Assembly: GCF_000263195.1 (NCBI RefSeq)
Contig: NC_018748.1
Location: 4,526,001-4,590,000 of the forward strand
Length of the DNA: 64,000 nt
Reading direction: 5' to 3'
Source of the DNA: Emticicia oligotrophica DSM 17448
Lineage (GTDB): Bacteria > Bacteroidota > Bacteroidia > Cytophagales > Spirosomataceae
Below are positions 1 to 9,364 of the stretch, in pieces; within the stretch, counting starts at the first letter, position 1, and each line of letters starts with the position of its first letter. The translations under genes and the position numbers were made by a program. Under the pieces are notes generated by a model that saw only the letters and a list, made by a program, of their open reading frames with translations, did no database searches and was not told where the DNA came from.

Positions 1-2
1 AA

Positions 3-680
3 TTATTTACTTGGCATGTAAAATCAACAACTTCTGCTCAACAAGGACTTTACGAATATGATGCTGTATCAAGGCTTAGGGACTCGCAGTTGGGTGATGA
101 CCGTGTTCACCACGTTGAAAATTATATCAAAAAAGGAAAAATTTGGGAAGCTTTCGAAACAGAGGAGCAGTCGGTATTATTAATTGATGAAATTGATAAA
201 GCAGATATTGAGTTTCCCAATGATTTATTGCAAGAACTCGATAGAATGGAGTTTTACTGTTATGAATTGAAAAAGACAATTAAAGCAAAATATCGACCAA
301 TCATTATTATCACATCTAATAATGAAAAGGAATTGCCAGATGCATTTCTTAGAAGATGTTTTTTTCACTTTATTCGTTTTCCTGACAAAGAAACCATGCA
401 GCAAATTGTAGATGTACATTATCCAAATTTAGAAGAAAATTTGCTTGCAAATGCCTTAAAAACCTTCTTTGGTATTAGAGAAGTTAAAAACCTTAAAAAG
501 AAACCCTCTACAAGTGAGTTGATTGATTGGTTAAGGCTTTTGTTAGTTGGTAAGGTAGGTGCTGAAGATTTAGAGGATTTGAATAAATTGAATGAAGTTC
601 CGCCATATTTGGGAGCTTTATTGAAAAATGAAGCAGATTATGATTTATTTAAAGCATTACGTGAAAAAGGAATAAAATAG
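3..680 (+). CDS. MoxR-type AAA+ ATPase (5' truncated by window edge)
   Basis: The reading frame is open from the first bases of the window, so the gene begins upstream and about 225 C-terminal residues are visible. A TTG at position 90 is internal, because the family motif YEYDAVSRLRD is encoded before it. Visible motifs are Walker B (VLLIDEIDKAD, from about 174), a sensor 1 ITSN and the DAFLRRC segment holding the arginine-finger region. The Walker A motif is outside the window. MoxR ATPases act as chaperone-like factors, usually with a VWA-domain partner, and here a CoxE-like VWA gene follows after 22 bases. The substrate that is remodelled is unknown. Confidence 0.9.
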   Translation, partial: LFTWHVKSTTSAQQGLYEYDAVSRLRDSQLGDDRVHHVENYIKKGKIWEAFETEEQSVLLIDEIDKADIEFPNDLLQELDRMEFYCYELKKTIKAKYRPIIIITSNNEKELPDAFLRRCFFHFIRFPDKETMQQIVDVHYPNLEENLLANALKTFFGIREVKNLKKKPSTSELIDWLRLLLVGKVGAEDLEDLNKLNEVPPYLGALLKNEADYDLFKALREKGIK

Positions 681-702
681 ACTATTAAATTATCATAATG
701 AT

Positions 703-1893
703 ATGTTAACGGATTTCTTTTTTCATCTTAGAAATAATAACCTAAAGGTCAATCTTCGTGAACATCTAACTTTATTGGAAGCTCTCGATAAAGAAGTATT
801 GGCCTTTAGTGTAGAAGATTTTTATTTTTTGAGTAGAGCTATTTATGTAAAACATGAACAAAATTTAGATTTATTCGATAAGCTATTCAGTCATTTTTTT
901 GATGGAATTGATGAGATAAAAATTGAAGAATTAATTTCAATCAACGATAGTTGGTTGATTAATAAGCTCATACATGAATTGAGCGATGAGGAAAAGGATG
1001 CAGTTAAGGCTGCTGGTGGTTTACAAGAATTGTTAGCCAGATTAAAGAAAACACTTGAAGAACAAACAGAAAGGCATGAAGGTGGCAGCAAGTGGGTTGG
1101 CACTGGTGGTGTCTCGCCATTCGGAAATAATGGATATAATCCAAGTGGTGTTCGAATAGGAGGGAAAGGAGGTGGACGAAACGCAGTTAAAGTTTGGGAT
1201 AAAAGAGATTTCAAAAATTATGATGATAATCTTGAGCTGAATACGCGTAATATGCAAATGGCCTTGCGAAGACTTAGAATTCTAACTCGTGAAGGTGTAG
1301 AAGATGAATTGAATTTGGAAGAAACAATCGACCGCACTTGCAATAATGCTGGGTATTTAGATATAAAAATGCAGGCTTCTAAGCAAAATCGAGTAAAAAT
1401 CTTATTATTGCTCGATGTTGGCGGTTCGATGGATGATTTTATTGAAGAATGTTCTCTATTGTTTTCTTCAGCTAAATATCAGTTTAAAAATCTAGAATTT
1501 TTCTATTTTCACAATTGTGTTTATGAAAATTTATGGAAAGACAATGGGAGAAGACATGATAATAAAATATCAACTTGGGAAGTTTTAAATAAATATAACA
1601 AAGATTATAAGGTCATTTTTGTAGGCGATGCCTCAATGTCGCCATGGGAACTTTCAGAGCCACGTGGTAGTGTTGAACATTATAATCCAGAAGCTGGTAT
1701 TGTATGGTTAGAGAGATTTAGAGAGAAATTTCCAAACCTAGTATGGCTAAATCCTGTGAATGATGGCTATTGGCAATATACGCATACGATTCTGCAAGTT
1801 AGAGAATGGTCGGAAAATCGAATGTTTCCATTGACAATTAGTGGATTAGAAAAAGCTATGAAGTGCTTGAAAAATAGTAAGTTGAAGTATTAA
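703..1893 (+). CDS. CoxE-like VWA domain protein
   Basis: This 396-residue protein is the probable partner of the MoxR ATPase immediately upstream. An alpha-helical N-terminal part (about 1-120) is followed by a glycine-rich linker (about 127-160) and a VWA domain whose metal site reads DVGGSM near residue 238. In the classical MIDAS the first serine would sit where a glycine is found here; DxGxS variants occur in CoxE relatives. A downstream VGDASMSP segment is typical of the same family. No signal peptide or membrane segment is visible, so it is probably cytoplasmic. The family is known in metalloenzyme maturation, but the target here is not shown. Confidence 0.85.
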   Translation: MLTDFFFHLRNNNLKVNLREHLTLLEALDKEVLAFSVEDFYFLSRAIYVKHEQNLDLFDKLFSHFFDGIDEIKIEELISINDSWLINKLIHELSDEEKDAVKAAGGLQELLARLKKTLEEQTERHEGGSKWVGTGGVSPFGNNGYNPSGVRIGGKGGGRNAVKVWDKRDFKNYDDNLELNTRNMQMALRRLRILTREGVEDELNLEETIDRTCNNAGYLDIKMQASKQNRVKILLLLDVGGSMDDFIEECSLLFSSAKYQFKNLEFFYFHNCVYENLWKDNGRRHDNKISTWEVLNKYNKDYKVIFVGDASMSPWELSEPRGSVEHYNPEAGIVWLERFREKFPNLVWLNPVNDGYWQYTHTILQVREWSENRMFPLTISGLEKAMKCLKNSKLKY

Positions 1894-1924
1894 GGAAGTC
1901 TTCGCTTTAATCGAAGACTTCCTT
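1892..1924. repeat. Perfect 13-bp hairpin between convergent genes
   Basis: AAGGAAGTCTTCG (1892-1904) pairs perfectly with CGAAGACTTCCTT (1912-1924) around a 7-nt loop. It lies between two convergent genes and overlaps the last bases of the VWA stop codon, so it may end transcription in both directions, although there is no long T-run. The same core sequence recurs twice near 38.8-38.96 kb, which suggests a dispersed repeat rather than a simple terminator. Confidence 0.6.
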
Positions 1925-1930
1925 TGAAGG

Positions 1931-2950
1931 TTATAAGTTCATCAAAAAACTCATTGTATCAACGCCATCGGCAAAATCATCTAATTTAGGTATTTGAGCT
2001 TCTCCAAATTTAAAACTATTCGAAAATTCTGCTTCTGAAGAAACAATACACTGAATTTTTTCTTCTTGTTCATTTAATAAAACTTGTAAATGTTCCTGAC
2101 TTTCATACGTTTGATAATAACAAACTGAAATTGGAGAAACCAACGTATCTTCTTCTTTCAATAGCAAAAATCCATTATCAAAATGAGGTACTTTATTGAC
2201 TAAATATATTGATTTATTATAGTCATAATTATTATTGTATTTGTGATGAAGCCTGATTGTACTCCAATATTCAATAGATTCATAGAATTTATCGAAAGTA
2301 TAATCAGCAGGTACAAATATTTTCGAGACGTTTCTACAACCTAAACCAAAATATTGAAAAATATCATTGCCCAAGTTACCCAATTCAGTTCTTGATTCAT
2401 TTCCATTTAAAATGGCTACTGAAGTTCTATTTCTTCGTATTATTCTTGGTTTTTCTACAAAATAATATTCAAAATGTTTTGCTGTATTATCGCTTCCGGT
2501 GGCAATGAGTACTTCCGCATCATTCAAACGATGGGATATTTTTATAAAATCACTCAGTTCTGGGTCAAATTCAAAGAGCTTGTTTATAAGAAACATCATC
2601 GAAACGCTATCACTCGAACTTAGTTTTAGAAGTGCGATATTTCCAGTTAAAATTGTACAAATTAAGTCATGAAATCCAACCGCTGGTATATTTCCAGCCA
2701 TAACAATACCAATTTTTTTAGGATTTAGATTGTCTTTTAATTGATATTTTGAGGCAAATACTTCAAGGCTGTCTTTGTTCAGATATACTTTAGCAATGTT
2801 TTCAAGAGCTAATTTTACATTATCTTCGGTAAACCAACCATTCTCATTTCTTGCAGCTGCATATAATGATTTCAGACTATCATCTGATAAATTTTCTAGT
2901 AAGTAATCACCAAGTTTTGAAAATGTAATAATATGTTTTTTATATTGCAT
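1931..2950 (-). CDS. Acyl-CoA reductase, LuxC-like (aldehyde dehydrogenase fold)
   Basis: The protein matches the LuxC/acyl-CoA reductase family, which reduces fatty acyl groups to aldehydes using NADPH. The FGLGCRNVSK motif contains the conserved catalytic cysteine, and a MAGNIPAVG segment and the GSDNTAKHFEYYF nucleotide-binding region are clear. I start it at the ATG at 2950 (MQYKKH), where family members begin; an ATG at 2974 and a TTG at 2998 are possible but lie almost on the predicted -7 box. Luciferase genes are absent. It is divergent from a dicluster ferredoxin, a pairing I have the impression is recurrent in Bacteroidota. The physiological substrate is unknown. Confidence 0.82.
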   Translation of the reverse strand: MQYKKHIITFSKLGDYLLENLSDDSLKSLYAAARNENGWFTEDNVKLALENIAKVYLNKDSLEVFASKYQLKDNLNPKKIGIVMAGNIPAVGFHDLICTILTGNIALLKLSSSDSVSMMFLINKLFEFDPELSDFIKISHRLNDAEVLIATGSDNTAKHFEYYFVEKPRIIRRNRTSVAILNGNESRTELGNLGNDIFQYFGLGCRNVSKIFVPADYTFDKFYESIEYWSTIRLHHKYNNNYDYNKSIYLVNKVPHFDNGFLLLKEEDTLVSPISVCYYQTYESQEHLQVLLNEQEEKIQCIVSSEAEFSNSFKFGEAQIPKLDDFADGVDTMSFLMNL

Positions 2951-2987
2951 TATTTTTAGAAAATTATTATTCATTTGTAAAATCTTA

Positions 2988-2995
2988 CAAAAATA
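2988..2995 (-). promoter_or_regulatory. Predicted -7 box for the acyl-CoA reductase gene
   Basis: On the minus strand this reads TATTTTTG, an exact match to TAnnTTTG. It is about 38 nt upstream of the ATG at 2950, which supports that start. No convincing -33 element is seen. Confidence 0.4.
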
Positions 2996-3020
2996 CAAGT
3001 AAACTGAAACTTTGAGGCCT

Positions 3021-3028
3021 TATATTTG
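3021..3028 (+). promoter_or_regulatory. Predicted -7 box for the ferredoxin gene
   Basis: TATATTTG matches TAnnTTTG exactly, 38 nt upstream of the ferredoxin ATG. It faces away from the minus-strand box at 2988-2995, giving a compact divergent promoter. Confidence 0.45.
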
Positions 3029-3051
3029 TTTAAAGTTTCATAAACTATTAA

Positions 3052-3417
<366 letters not shown>

Positions 3418-3452
3418 TTGAGTATCTTCAAGTAAGTATATATTACTAATGT

Positions 3453-3492
3453 AAAGTCCCAAATTAGGTATTCTAATTTGGGACTTTTTTTT
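3453..3492 (+). terminator. Intrinsic terminator after the ferredoxin gene
   Basis: A perfect 15-bp stem (3453-3467 with 3473-3487) with a GTATT loop is followed by an uninterrupted T-run. It closes the ferredoxin transcript 35 nt after the stop. Confidence 0.9.
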
Positions 3493-3764
3493 GCACTATC
3501 TCGAAATTGTACAAATGAAAGAATTAATTGTACTTCAGAATATAATTTGCTATATATGTAATTTATCGGAATATTATTCTAAAATTTATAAAATATAATT
3601 ATTTCTATATTTAGTTAGATTTTAAAACATATATTTTGTGTTTTTATAAAAAATTTCAAAAAACTTGGATTTTTTTATACATATAATTTGGATTTAATTA
3701 ATTTTTGATAAAGATTTGCATGAAAATTAAATCTAACCAATGATTAATTAAACCAAAGAAAATT
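3493..3764 (+). other. AT-rich leader/promoter region of the porin-amtB unit
   Basis: This is the remainder of a 347-nt gap between genes. It is very AT-rich with no open frame worth calling. Near matches to the -7 element (TATATTTTG and TATAATTTG, each with one base too many) lie about 85-140 nt before the porin ATG, but no exact TAnnTTTG is found. I see no operator palindrome. Confidence 0.3.
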
Positions 3765-4892
3765 ATGAGAAAATCACTTTTTACCGTACTTTCATTGTTT
3801 ACAGCAGTAAACGTATTTGCTCAAGATGCTACAACAAAACCAGAAGAAAAGAAAAGTCCATTTACATTCTCAGGATATGTTGATACTTATTTCTTTGGTA
3901 ATTTCAATGCTCCGAAGTCTAAGTCAAATTTAGGTGCCTCTGGATATGAGAGAGCATTTGACCAAAAAGTTGGCCAATTCCAAGTTGGTTTAGCACAAAC
4001 AAAAATGACTTACTCAACTGATAAGGTTGATGGAGTTATTGACTTAACATTTGGTAACCACGGAGACCTCGGTAACTACGGAAATGCACTTGGTCGTGTT
4101 TTGGTTGGTGGAAAAGAAGCAACTGGAACAGCATTGGCTATCAAGCAAGCTTATTTGACTTGGAAAGCAACTGACAAACTTTCTATTACGGCTGGTCAAT
4201 GGGGTACACACATCGGTTATGAAGTAATTGATGCTCCCGTTAACTACAACTATTCATTGTCAAACTTATTCAACAACGGACCATTTTACCACACTGGTTT
4301 GAAAGCAACTGTTGCTACTTCGGCTAAATCATCGTTAACTTTTGGTTTAGTAAATGGTATCGACTCTAAAGATGATAACAACAGCAAACTAGGAACAATG
4401 GCTCAGTTTTATATTTCTCCTGCTAGTGGTTGGAACTTATATGTAAACTGGATTGGAAGCGATGAAGGTGTTGATACAAAATCATATTATTCATTGTTTG
4501 ATTTAACAACTTCTTATCAAATCACTGAGAAATTCTTATTAGGCTTAAACGCTGCTTATGGATCTCAAGATAAACTTAACTGGGGTGGTGCTGCAGTTTA
4601 TGCTCAAGCATCTTTATCTGATAAATTTGGGTTAGGTATTCGTTATGAATATTTCGACAATAAATCTGGTATAAGAGCATTGAAAAATCGTGAAGGAAAT
4701 GGAACTTCTGTAAACTCATTCACTTTAACTGGTAATGTAATTATTTCTGATAATTTATTATTCAAACCTGAGTTTCGCTTAGATAGCTATGCAAAATCTA
4801 AAGCTGGTATGGCTCAATTTGAAGACAAAGACGGCAAATTCACTAAAGATTCTCAATCTACATTTGGAGGTGCGTTGATCTTCAAATTCTAA
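3765..4892 (+). CDS. Outer-membrane beta-barrel porin
   Basis: This 375-residue protein starts with a clear signal peptide (about residues 1-19, ending VNVFAQ). The mature protein has alternating amphipathic strands, with SGYVDTYFFGNF at its start and a terminal GALIFKF that fits a barrel-closing strand ending in phenylalanine. It resembles the putative OmpL-like/OprB-like porins of Bacteroidota. It sits 63 nt upstream of the ammonium transporter and is probably co-transcribed with it, so a role in passing small nitrogen compounds across the outer membrane is likely but inferred from position. Confidence 0.82.
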   Translation: MRKSLFTVLSLFTAVNVFAQDATTKPEEKKSPFTFSGYVDTYFFGNFNAPKSKSNLGASGYERAFDQKVGQFQVGLAQTKMTYSTDKVDGVIDLTFGNHGDLGNYGNALGRVLVGGKEATGTALAIKQAYLTWKATDKLSITAGQWGTHIGYEVIDAPVNYNYSLSNLFNNGPFYHTGLKATVATSAKSSLTFGLVNGIDSKDDNNSKLGTMAQFYISPASGWNLYVNWIGSDEGVDTKSYYSLFDLTTSYQITEKFLLGLNAAYGSQDKLNWGGAAVYAQASLSDKFGLGIRYEYFDNKSGIRALKNREGNGTSVNSFTLTGNVIISDNLLFKPEFRLDSYAKSKAGMAQFEDKDGKFTKDSQSTFGGALIFKF

Positions 4893-4955
4893 CAAGATTT
4901 TATTAACCTAAACCAATACTTAATTTTTTGTACAACATTTAAACCTCAAATCATT

Positions 4956-6281
4956 ATGCGTAAAAACCCATTCCCGCTGATTATCTTGTTAGTGCTTGCT
5001 GTGGTTGCCCTGTTGCTTCCTGCAGTACCTTCAACAATCGTTACAGAAGGAATTAACTCAGGCGATACTGCTTGGATGTTAGTTAGTACAGCGTTGGTAT
5101 TAATCATGACACCAGGCTTGGCTTATTTCTACGGTGGTATGGTAAATACTAAAAATGTTATCTCTACGATGTTACAAAGCTTTATTGCTATGGGTGTTAT
5201 CTCTGTTCTTTGGGTAACAGTAGGATATAGCTTAGCATTTGGCGAAACTGTCGGAGGTTTCGTTGGAAATCCAATGACACACTTTATGTTTAAAGGTGTG
5301 TTAGAAGGAAAACCTTGGTCACTTGCACCAACTATTCCATTGGTAGTTTTTGCTTTTTTCCAATTAAAATTTGCAGTAATTACGCCTGCTCTTGTAACTG
5401 GTTCTTTGGCTGAACGTATCAACTTCAAATCATACGTATTGTTTATTATTTTGTTCAGTATCTTCGTATATGCTCCTTTAGCACACTGGACTTGGCACCC
5501 TGAAGGTTTCCTTTTCAAAATGGGTGTTCTTGATTTCGCTGGTGGTACTGTTGTACACATGTCAGCTGGTTGGGCTGCATTAGCAGGTGCTATCTACTTA
5601 AAGCGTCGTCGTACACACGTTGAAGGTAGTTTCTTACCTCCTGCAAATATTCCTTATGTATTGTTAGGTACTGGTTTATTATGGTTCGGATGGTTTGGTT
5701 TTAACGCAGGTTCTGCTCTTAGTGCAGGTACTTTGGCTGCTTCAGCTTTTGCAACAACAAATACTGCTGCTGCTGCTGCTGGTTTAGCTTGGGTTCTTTT
5801 AGATGTGGCTAATGGCAAAAAAGTTTCTGCTCTTGGTTTTTGTATCGGTGTTGTAGTAGGTTTAGTTGCAATCACTCCTGGTGCTGGTTTTGTAACAATC
5901 CCTCACGCAATCTTTATTGGTACAATTTCATCTTTGGTTTCTAACTACTTAGCACACCTTAAAACTAAAACCGCATTGGATGATACTTTAGATGTATTCC
6001 CTTGCCATGGTGTTGGTGGTATGGTTGGTATGTTGTTAACAGCGGTATTTGCAAACAAAGGAATCAATGCTGCTGTTGTTGACCAAGGTTTGTTCTTCGG
6101 TGAGTCAAAATTATTTATCAACCACTTAATTGCTCTAGTAATTGTTTCTGTATTTGCCTTTGCAATGTCATTTGTTATGTTGAAAATCACAGATGTAATT
6201 CTTCCACTTCGTGTATCTGAAGAAGATGAAAAAGTTGGATTAGATGTTTCTCAACACGATGAATCATTGGTAGAAGCCTAA
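4956..6281 (+). CDS. amtB: Ammonium transporter AmtB
   Basis: This 441-residue inner-membrane protein has an N-terminal cleavable-type helix followed by about 11 membrane segments. Family landmarks are the GLAYFYGGMV segment, the FAGGTVVH motif with pore histidine near residue 201, and FPCHGVGG with the second pore histidine near 351. It conducts ammonium/ammonia into the cytoplasm, where the two glutamine synthetases in this window would fix it. No glnK (P-II) gene is adjacent, unlike in many Proteobacteria. It follows the porin gene and ends at two successive hairpins. Confidence 0.97.
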   Translation: MRKNPFPLIILLVLAVVALLLPAVPSTIVTEGINSGDTAWMLVSTALVLIMTPGLAYFYGGMVNTKNVISTMLQSFIAMGVISVLWVTVGYSLAFGETVGGFVGNPMTHFMFKGVLEGKPWSLAPTIPLVVFAFFQLKFAVITPALVTGSLAERINFKSYVLFIILFSIFVYAPLAHWTWHPEGFLFKMGVLDFAGGTVVHMSAGWAALAGAIYLKRRRTHVEGSFLPPANIPYVLLGTGLLWFGWFGFNAGSALSAGTLAASAFATTNTAAAAAGLAWVLLDVANGKKVSALGFCIGVVVGLVAITPGAGFVTIPHAIFIGTISSLVSNYLAHLKTKTALDDTLDVFPCHGVGGMVGMLLTAVFANKGINAAVVDQGLFFGESKLFINHLIALVIVSVFAFAMSFVMLKITDVILPLRVSEEDEKVGLDVSQHDESLVEA

Positions 6282-6299
6282 AATATTCATACTTTTGTA

Positions 6300-6347
6300 A
6301 CAAAATCACAATTGCGGTTAGTACCCGTACTTTTATTGTGGTTTTGT
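6300..6347 (+). terminator. Hairpin after amtB (first of two)
   Basis: A 13-bp stem with one G-T pair (6300-6312 with 6335-6347) lies 18 nt after the amtB stop. The T-run is short, so it may stabilise the 3' end rather than terminate on its own. Confidence 0.5.
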
Positions 6348-6362
6348 TGTACTCCATAAGTT

Positions 6363-6400
6363 AAAATGCTCGCCACTTGGTGAGCATTTTCTTTTTTATT
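6363..6400 (+). terminator. Intrinsic terminator after amtB (second of two)
   Basis: A 12-bp stem (6363-6374 with 6379-6390, one G-T pair) has a 4-nt loop and is followed by CTTTTTTATTT. It is the stronger of the two structures behind amtB. Confidence 0.8.
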
Positions 6401-6498
6401 TATTCAGTAATGCGTTATTCGAAAAAATAATTAAAATTTAATGACAATGATTAACTCATTTGACGGTTCAATAATTTAATTCAGAAAGCTTCATAAAT

Positions 6499-6861
6499 TC
6501 ATCTTAAATGTGCAATGACTAAGGTGATAATGGCGGGTAATGCTTGTACATAGAAAATTCTTTTTCCAGCAGTTAGTCCACCATAAATTCCTGCAATAGC
6601 TACGCATGAAAGAAAAAATATTGCAACATAGAAAGACCAAAGATGATTATCAATGAGGAGTGACCAAATCAAACCCGCAGCTAAAAAGCCATTATAAAGG
6701 CCCTGATTAGCTGCCAAAGCTTTGGTTGGTTCGAATAATTCTTTTTTTAAACCTCTAAAAACTTGAGGTGCTTTGGTTGTCCAAGCAAACATTTCAAGCC
6801 ATAAAATATACAAATGCTCAATTGCAATCAAAGCTATTAATATTTTTGATAACAGTACCAT
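6499..6861 (-). CDS. DUF1304 family membrane protein
   Basis: This 120-residue protein has four hydrophobic segments and the family hallmarks EHLYILWLEMFAW near the start and NQGLYNGFLA in the middle. Members are inner-membrane proteins of unknown function with a regular length of about 120 residues, so this copy looks complete. It is separated from the upstream M28 peptidase by a terminator, so it is probably transcribed alone. Nothing nearby indicates its role. Confidence 0.88.
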   Translation of the reverse strand: MVLLSKILIALIAIEHLYILWLEMFAWTTKAPQVFRGLKKELFEPTKALAANQGLYNGFLAAGLIWSLLIDNHLWSFYVAIFFLSCVAIAGIYGGLTAGKRIFYVQALPAIITLVIAHLR

Positions 6862-6886
6862 ATTATTAAGGTTAGTTTATAAATAA

Positions 6887-6914
6887 GAAAATCGACCCTA
6901 ATGAGTCGATTTTT
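6887..6914 (-). terminator. Terminator after the M28 peptidase gene
   Basis: A 9-bp stem with an 8-nt loop (6888-6896 with 6905-6913) lies 30 nt after the peptidase stop on the minus strand, with T-rich sequence behind it. Confidence 0.6.
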
Positions 6915-6943
6915 TATCATTTTATCAAATATTTTTCAAGAAA

Positions 6944-8308
6944 TTACTCTCCTGCATTTCTTAAACCAACTCTTGGAAGGACTGGAAGGCTTTCATTTCC
7001 ATCTTCGCTTACTGATTGTACGGCAAAGAAATAATTATCTTTCGAATATGGAAGTGTTATTTTTAAATTAGGCGTAAAGAATTTTTTCTGCCAGTAAGGC
7101 ATTGCTGTTTCACGCATTAATACATAATAGCCTTTAACTTTTCCAGATTTTGGTGCTTTCCAATTGAGATTTGTAGAGTTGCCTAGACCTCTCACATCTA
7201 ATACTACATCCTGTGGCATTGCTGGAGATTTAGCCAAATTTGCCAAAGTGGCTAAATTCACACAAGTATTCTTGCGGAGATATTCAAAGTCCATGAACTT
7301 TATTAAATCTCCATATTCAACTCCTTTTTCAACCCTTAAATCTTGATGTTGGTGTAAGAAGTTTTCGTTCATTTCAGAAAGACGAACAGCTGCAAAGCCA
7401 CGATTAACAAATGGCGTATGGTCGCCCCCACGTAAGAAACGGTCATTTCTGTAAATCATAACAACTTCAAGATTATCAACATAACGTTCACCAACTTCTT
7501 TCACATATCTAGCCAATTGACGTGCTTTCCCATCATTTTCCACACCATATTGACGAATTGCCCCTACTTTTTTATCCATTTCAAATGCAGGAAGCCCTTC
7601 ACTGAAAACTCTTAAACGTGTATTATCAATGATATTAGTTTCATTTGAATTATTCGAACCCATAATATCATTATTCAACAAAGCCTCTAAGTTCCAGTTT
7701 TGTTTTATGGCTTTTTCGGCTAAATAATTTGCTCCTAAAAGACCTTGTTCTTCGCCACTTACTACCACAAAAATTATAGTGGCAGGAAATTTAGACTTGG
7801 CCATCACGCGTGCTAATTCTATTACGGCTACTGTGCCACTGCCATCATCATTGGCACCCGGTGCATCTGATTCCCGATTCATGACATCGGTTACTCGGCT
7901 ATCAATGTGGCCACTCACCATAAAGACTCTGTCATCGTTAGGGTCGGTTCCTTTGAGTGTTGCCATTACATTTGCCATTAAAATGGCTTTATCTACTCTT
8001 TTTCCATCAGGTTGAAGTGTAAATGTATCTAATACAGCGGTCATGCGTCCTTCTGATGTTTTAGCAAATTCTTGAAATTTACTTAAAACCCAAAGACGTG
8101 AAGCCCCAATCCCACGTTTAGGGTCGGTTGTGGTTGATAGTGTACTTCTTGTACCAAAAGAGACCAATTTCTCGTCGAATTTTTTTAAACTATCACTTGA
8201 AATTTGACTGACTAATGCTTCAATCTGAGGATCTCGATTAATCAGTTTTTGGGAGAAACCATTGAAAGATACTATTGCACTTAGTGCTAAAAAATAGATT
8301 TTTTTCAT
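6944..8308 (-). CDS. Secreted M28 family zinc aminopeptidase
   Basis: This 454-residue protein begins with a signal peptide (about 1-19, ending NGFSQ). The M28 dizinc site is visible: SGHIDSR, GANDDGSG with the bridging aspartate, SGEEQGLLG with the catalytic glutamate, NNDIMG, and GGDHTPF with the last metal histidine. The C-terminal about 100 residues (DVRGLGNSTNLNW onward) look like a fibronectin type III-type domain. It probably cleaves N-terminal residues from peptides in the periplasm or outside the cell. It is a single-gene unit with a predicted -7 box and a terminator. Confidence 0.9.
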   Translation of the reverse strand: MKKIYFLALSAIVSFNGFSQKLINRDPQIEALVSQISSDSLKKFDEKLVSFGTRSTLSTTTDPKRGIGASRLWVLSKFQEFAKTSEGRMTAVLDTFTLQPDGKRVDKAILMANVMATLKGTDPNDDRVFMVSGHIDSRVTDVMNRESDAPGANDDGSGTVAVIELARVMAKSKFPATIIFVVVSGEEQGLLGANYLAEKAIKQNWNLEALLNNDIMGSNNSNETNIIDNTRLRVFSEGLPAFEMDKKVGAIRQYGVENDGKARQLARYVKEVGERYVDNLEVVMIYRNDRFLRGGDHTPFVNRGFAAVRLSEMNENFLHQHQDLRVEKGVEYGDLIKFMDFEYLRKNTCVNLATLANLAKSPAMPQDVVLDVRGLGNSTNLNWKAPKSGKVKGYYVLMRETAMPYWQKKFFTPNLKITLPYSKDNYFFAVQSVSEDGNESLPVLPRVGLRNAGE

Positions 8309-8334
8309 GAATGATGAAGGTTAAGATGTTTTTA

Positions 8335-8342
8335 CAAAAATA
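8335..8342 (-). promoter_or_regulatory. Predicted -7 box for the M28 peptidase gene
   Basis: The minus strand reads TATTTTTG (TAnnTTTG), 27 nt upstream of the ATG. No clear -33 element is seen. Confidence 0.4.
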
Positions 8343-8412
8343 GTTAAAAACATACTGAAAAATTGTATTTATTGTTTATTTCGAGATGATTTGCTGGAAA
8401 AATGAGATGAAA

Positions 8413-9348
8413 TTAAATTTCTATTTCCAACTCATTCATGCATTTGAAGTGGCCTTTTGGACATTGTTTATAACCTATCTTTGAGCAAGGGCGGCACGAA
8501 AGATTTTTATTTTCAATGATTTTATGCTCTGTCAGATACGGATACATGCCAAATTCAGGAACTGTATTTCCCCAAATTGAAATCGTTTTTTTCTTTAAGG
8601 CCGCAGCAATATGCATAAGACCCGTATCGTGCGTAATCAAATATTCTGATTGCTGAACTAAAGAAGCAGATTGATTCAAATTGTATTTTCCGCAGGCATT
8701 GAAGATTTGTTTGCCAAGAGCATTTTCAATTTCCAGTGCTACTGGAATATCTTCTTTCCCACCCAAAAGCACGATTTTACAATTGATTTTGCTACAAATA
8801 TCAATTATTTTTTTTGTAGGAAGTTTTTTGGTAGCATGTTGTCCTCCGATGGCAAAGGCCACATAAGGTTTTTCAATATTTACAATATCTTTTTCAGGAA
8901 TAAAATAATCTAAACCCTCCAAATCGTTGGTTATTCCCAAACTTTCAACGGTTTTTAAATAACGTTCAACAATATGCACATTGGGCATTCGATTGATTTT
9001 TAAATTAACCAAAAGCCATTTTTCAAAGTTTAATTTATCAAAGCTAATAGACTTTACAGAAAAAAGCCTCAGTTTTATGATTGAAGTTCGTAAATTATTA
9101 TGTAAATCAATGATATAGTCGAAGTTTTCAGACTTTAACTGCCTAATAAGTTCATTAAGCGAATTGCCTAATAAATGATATTGGTCGATGTAATGGTTAT
9201 TTTCAACTAATACTTTGAAATTTTGTTTAGTAGCGAAATGAACCTCAGCCTCTGGATATTGTTTTTTTATGCAGCGTGGTACGGGTGTAGTAAGTACAAT
9301 GTCTCCAATTGATGAAAATCTCAATATCAAAAACTTCGTTTTTTTCAT
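8413..9348 (-). CDS. Glycosyltransferase family 9 (heptosyltransferase-like)
   Basis: This 311-residue protein starts with the GT9 signature ILRFSSIGDIVLTTPV and has a C-terminal donor-binding half with HDTGLMHIAAAL and SIWGNTVPEFGMYPY. GT9 enzymes add heptose or other sugars to the lipopolysaccharide core on the cytoplasmic face of the inner membrane. A cysteine-rich C-terminus (CRPCSKIGYKQCPKGHFKC) is common in Bacteroidota members. It follows a lipid A-type acyltransferase gene after 16 nt, which supports a role in lipid A/core assembly. The sugar donor cannot be read from sequence. Confidence 0.9.
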   Translation of the reverse strand: MKKTKFLILRFSSIGDIVLTTPVPRCIKKQYPEAEVHFATKQNFKVLVENNHYIDQYHLLGNSLNELIRQLKSENFDYIIDLHNNLRTSIIKLRLFSVKSISFDKLNFEKWLLVNLKINRMPNVHIVERYLKTVESLGITNDLEGLDYFIPEKDIVNIEKPYVAFAIGGQHATKKLPTKKIIDICSKINCKIVLLGGKEDIPVALEIENALGKQIFNACGKYNLNQSASLVQQSEYLITHDTGLMHIAAALKKKTISIWGNTVPEFGMYPYLTEHKIIENKNLSCRPCSKIGYKQCPKGHFKCMNELEIEI

Positions 9349-9364
9349 AATTCTTTCATCTAAT

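Noticed and set aside
90-92. TTG at position 90 as the start of the MoxR gene
   Set aside because: The frame is open to the window edge and encodes family sequence before this codon.
5129-6190. Open frames on the minus strand opposite amtB
   Set aside because: They are shadows of a strongly conserved membrane protein gene and show no family features.
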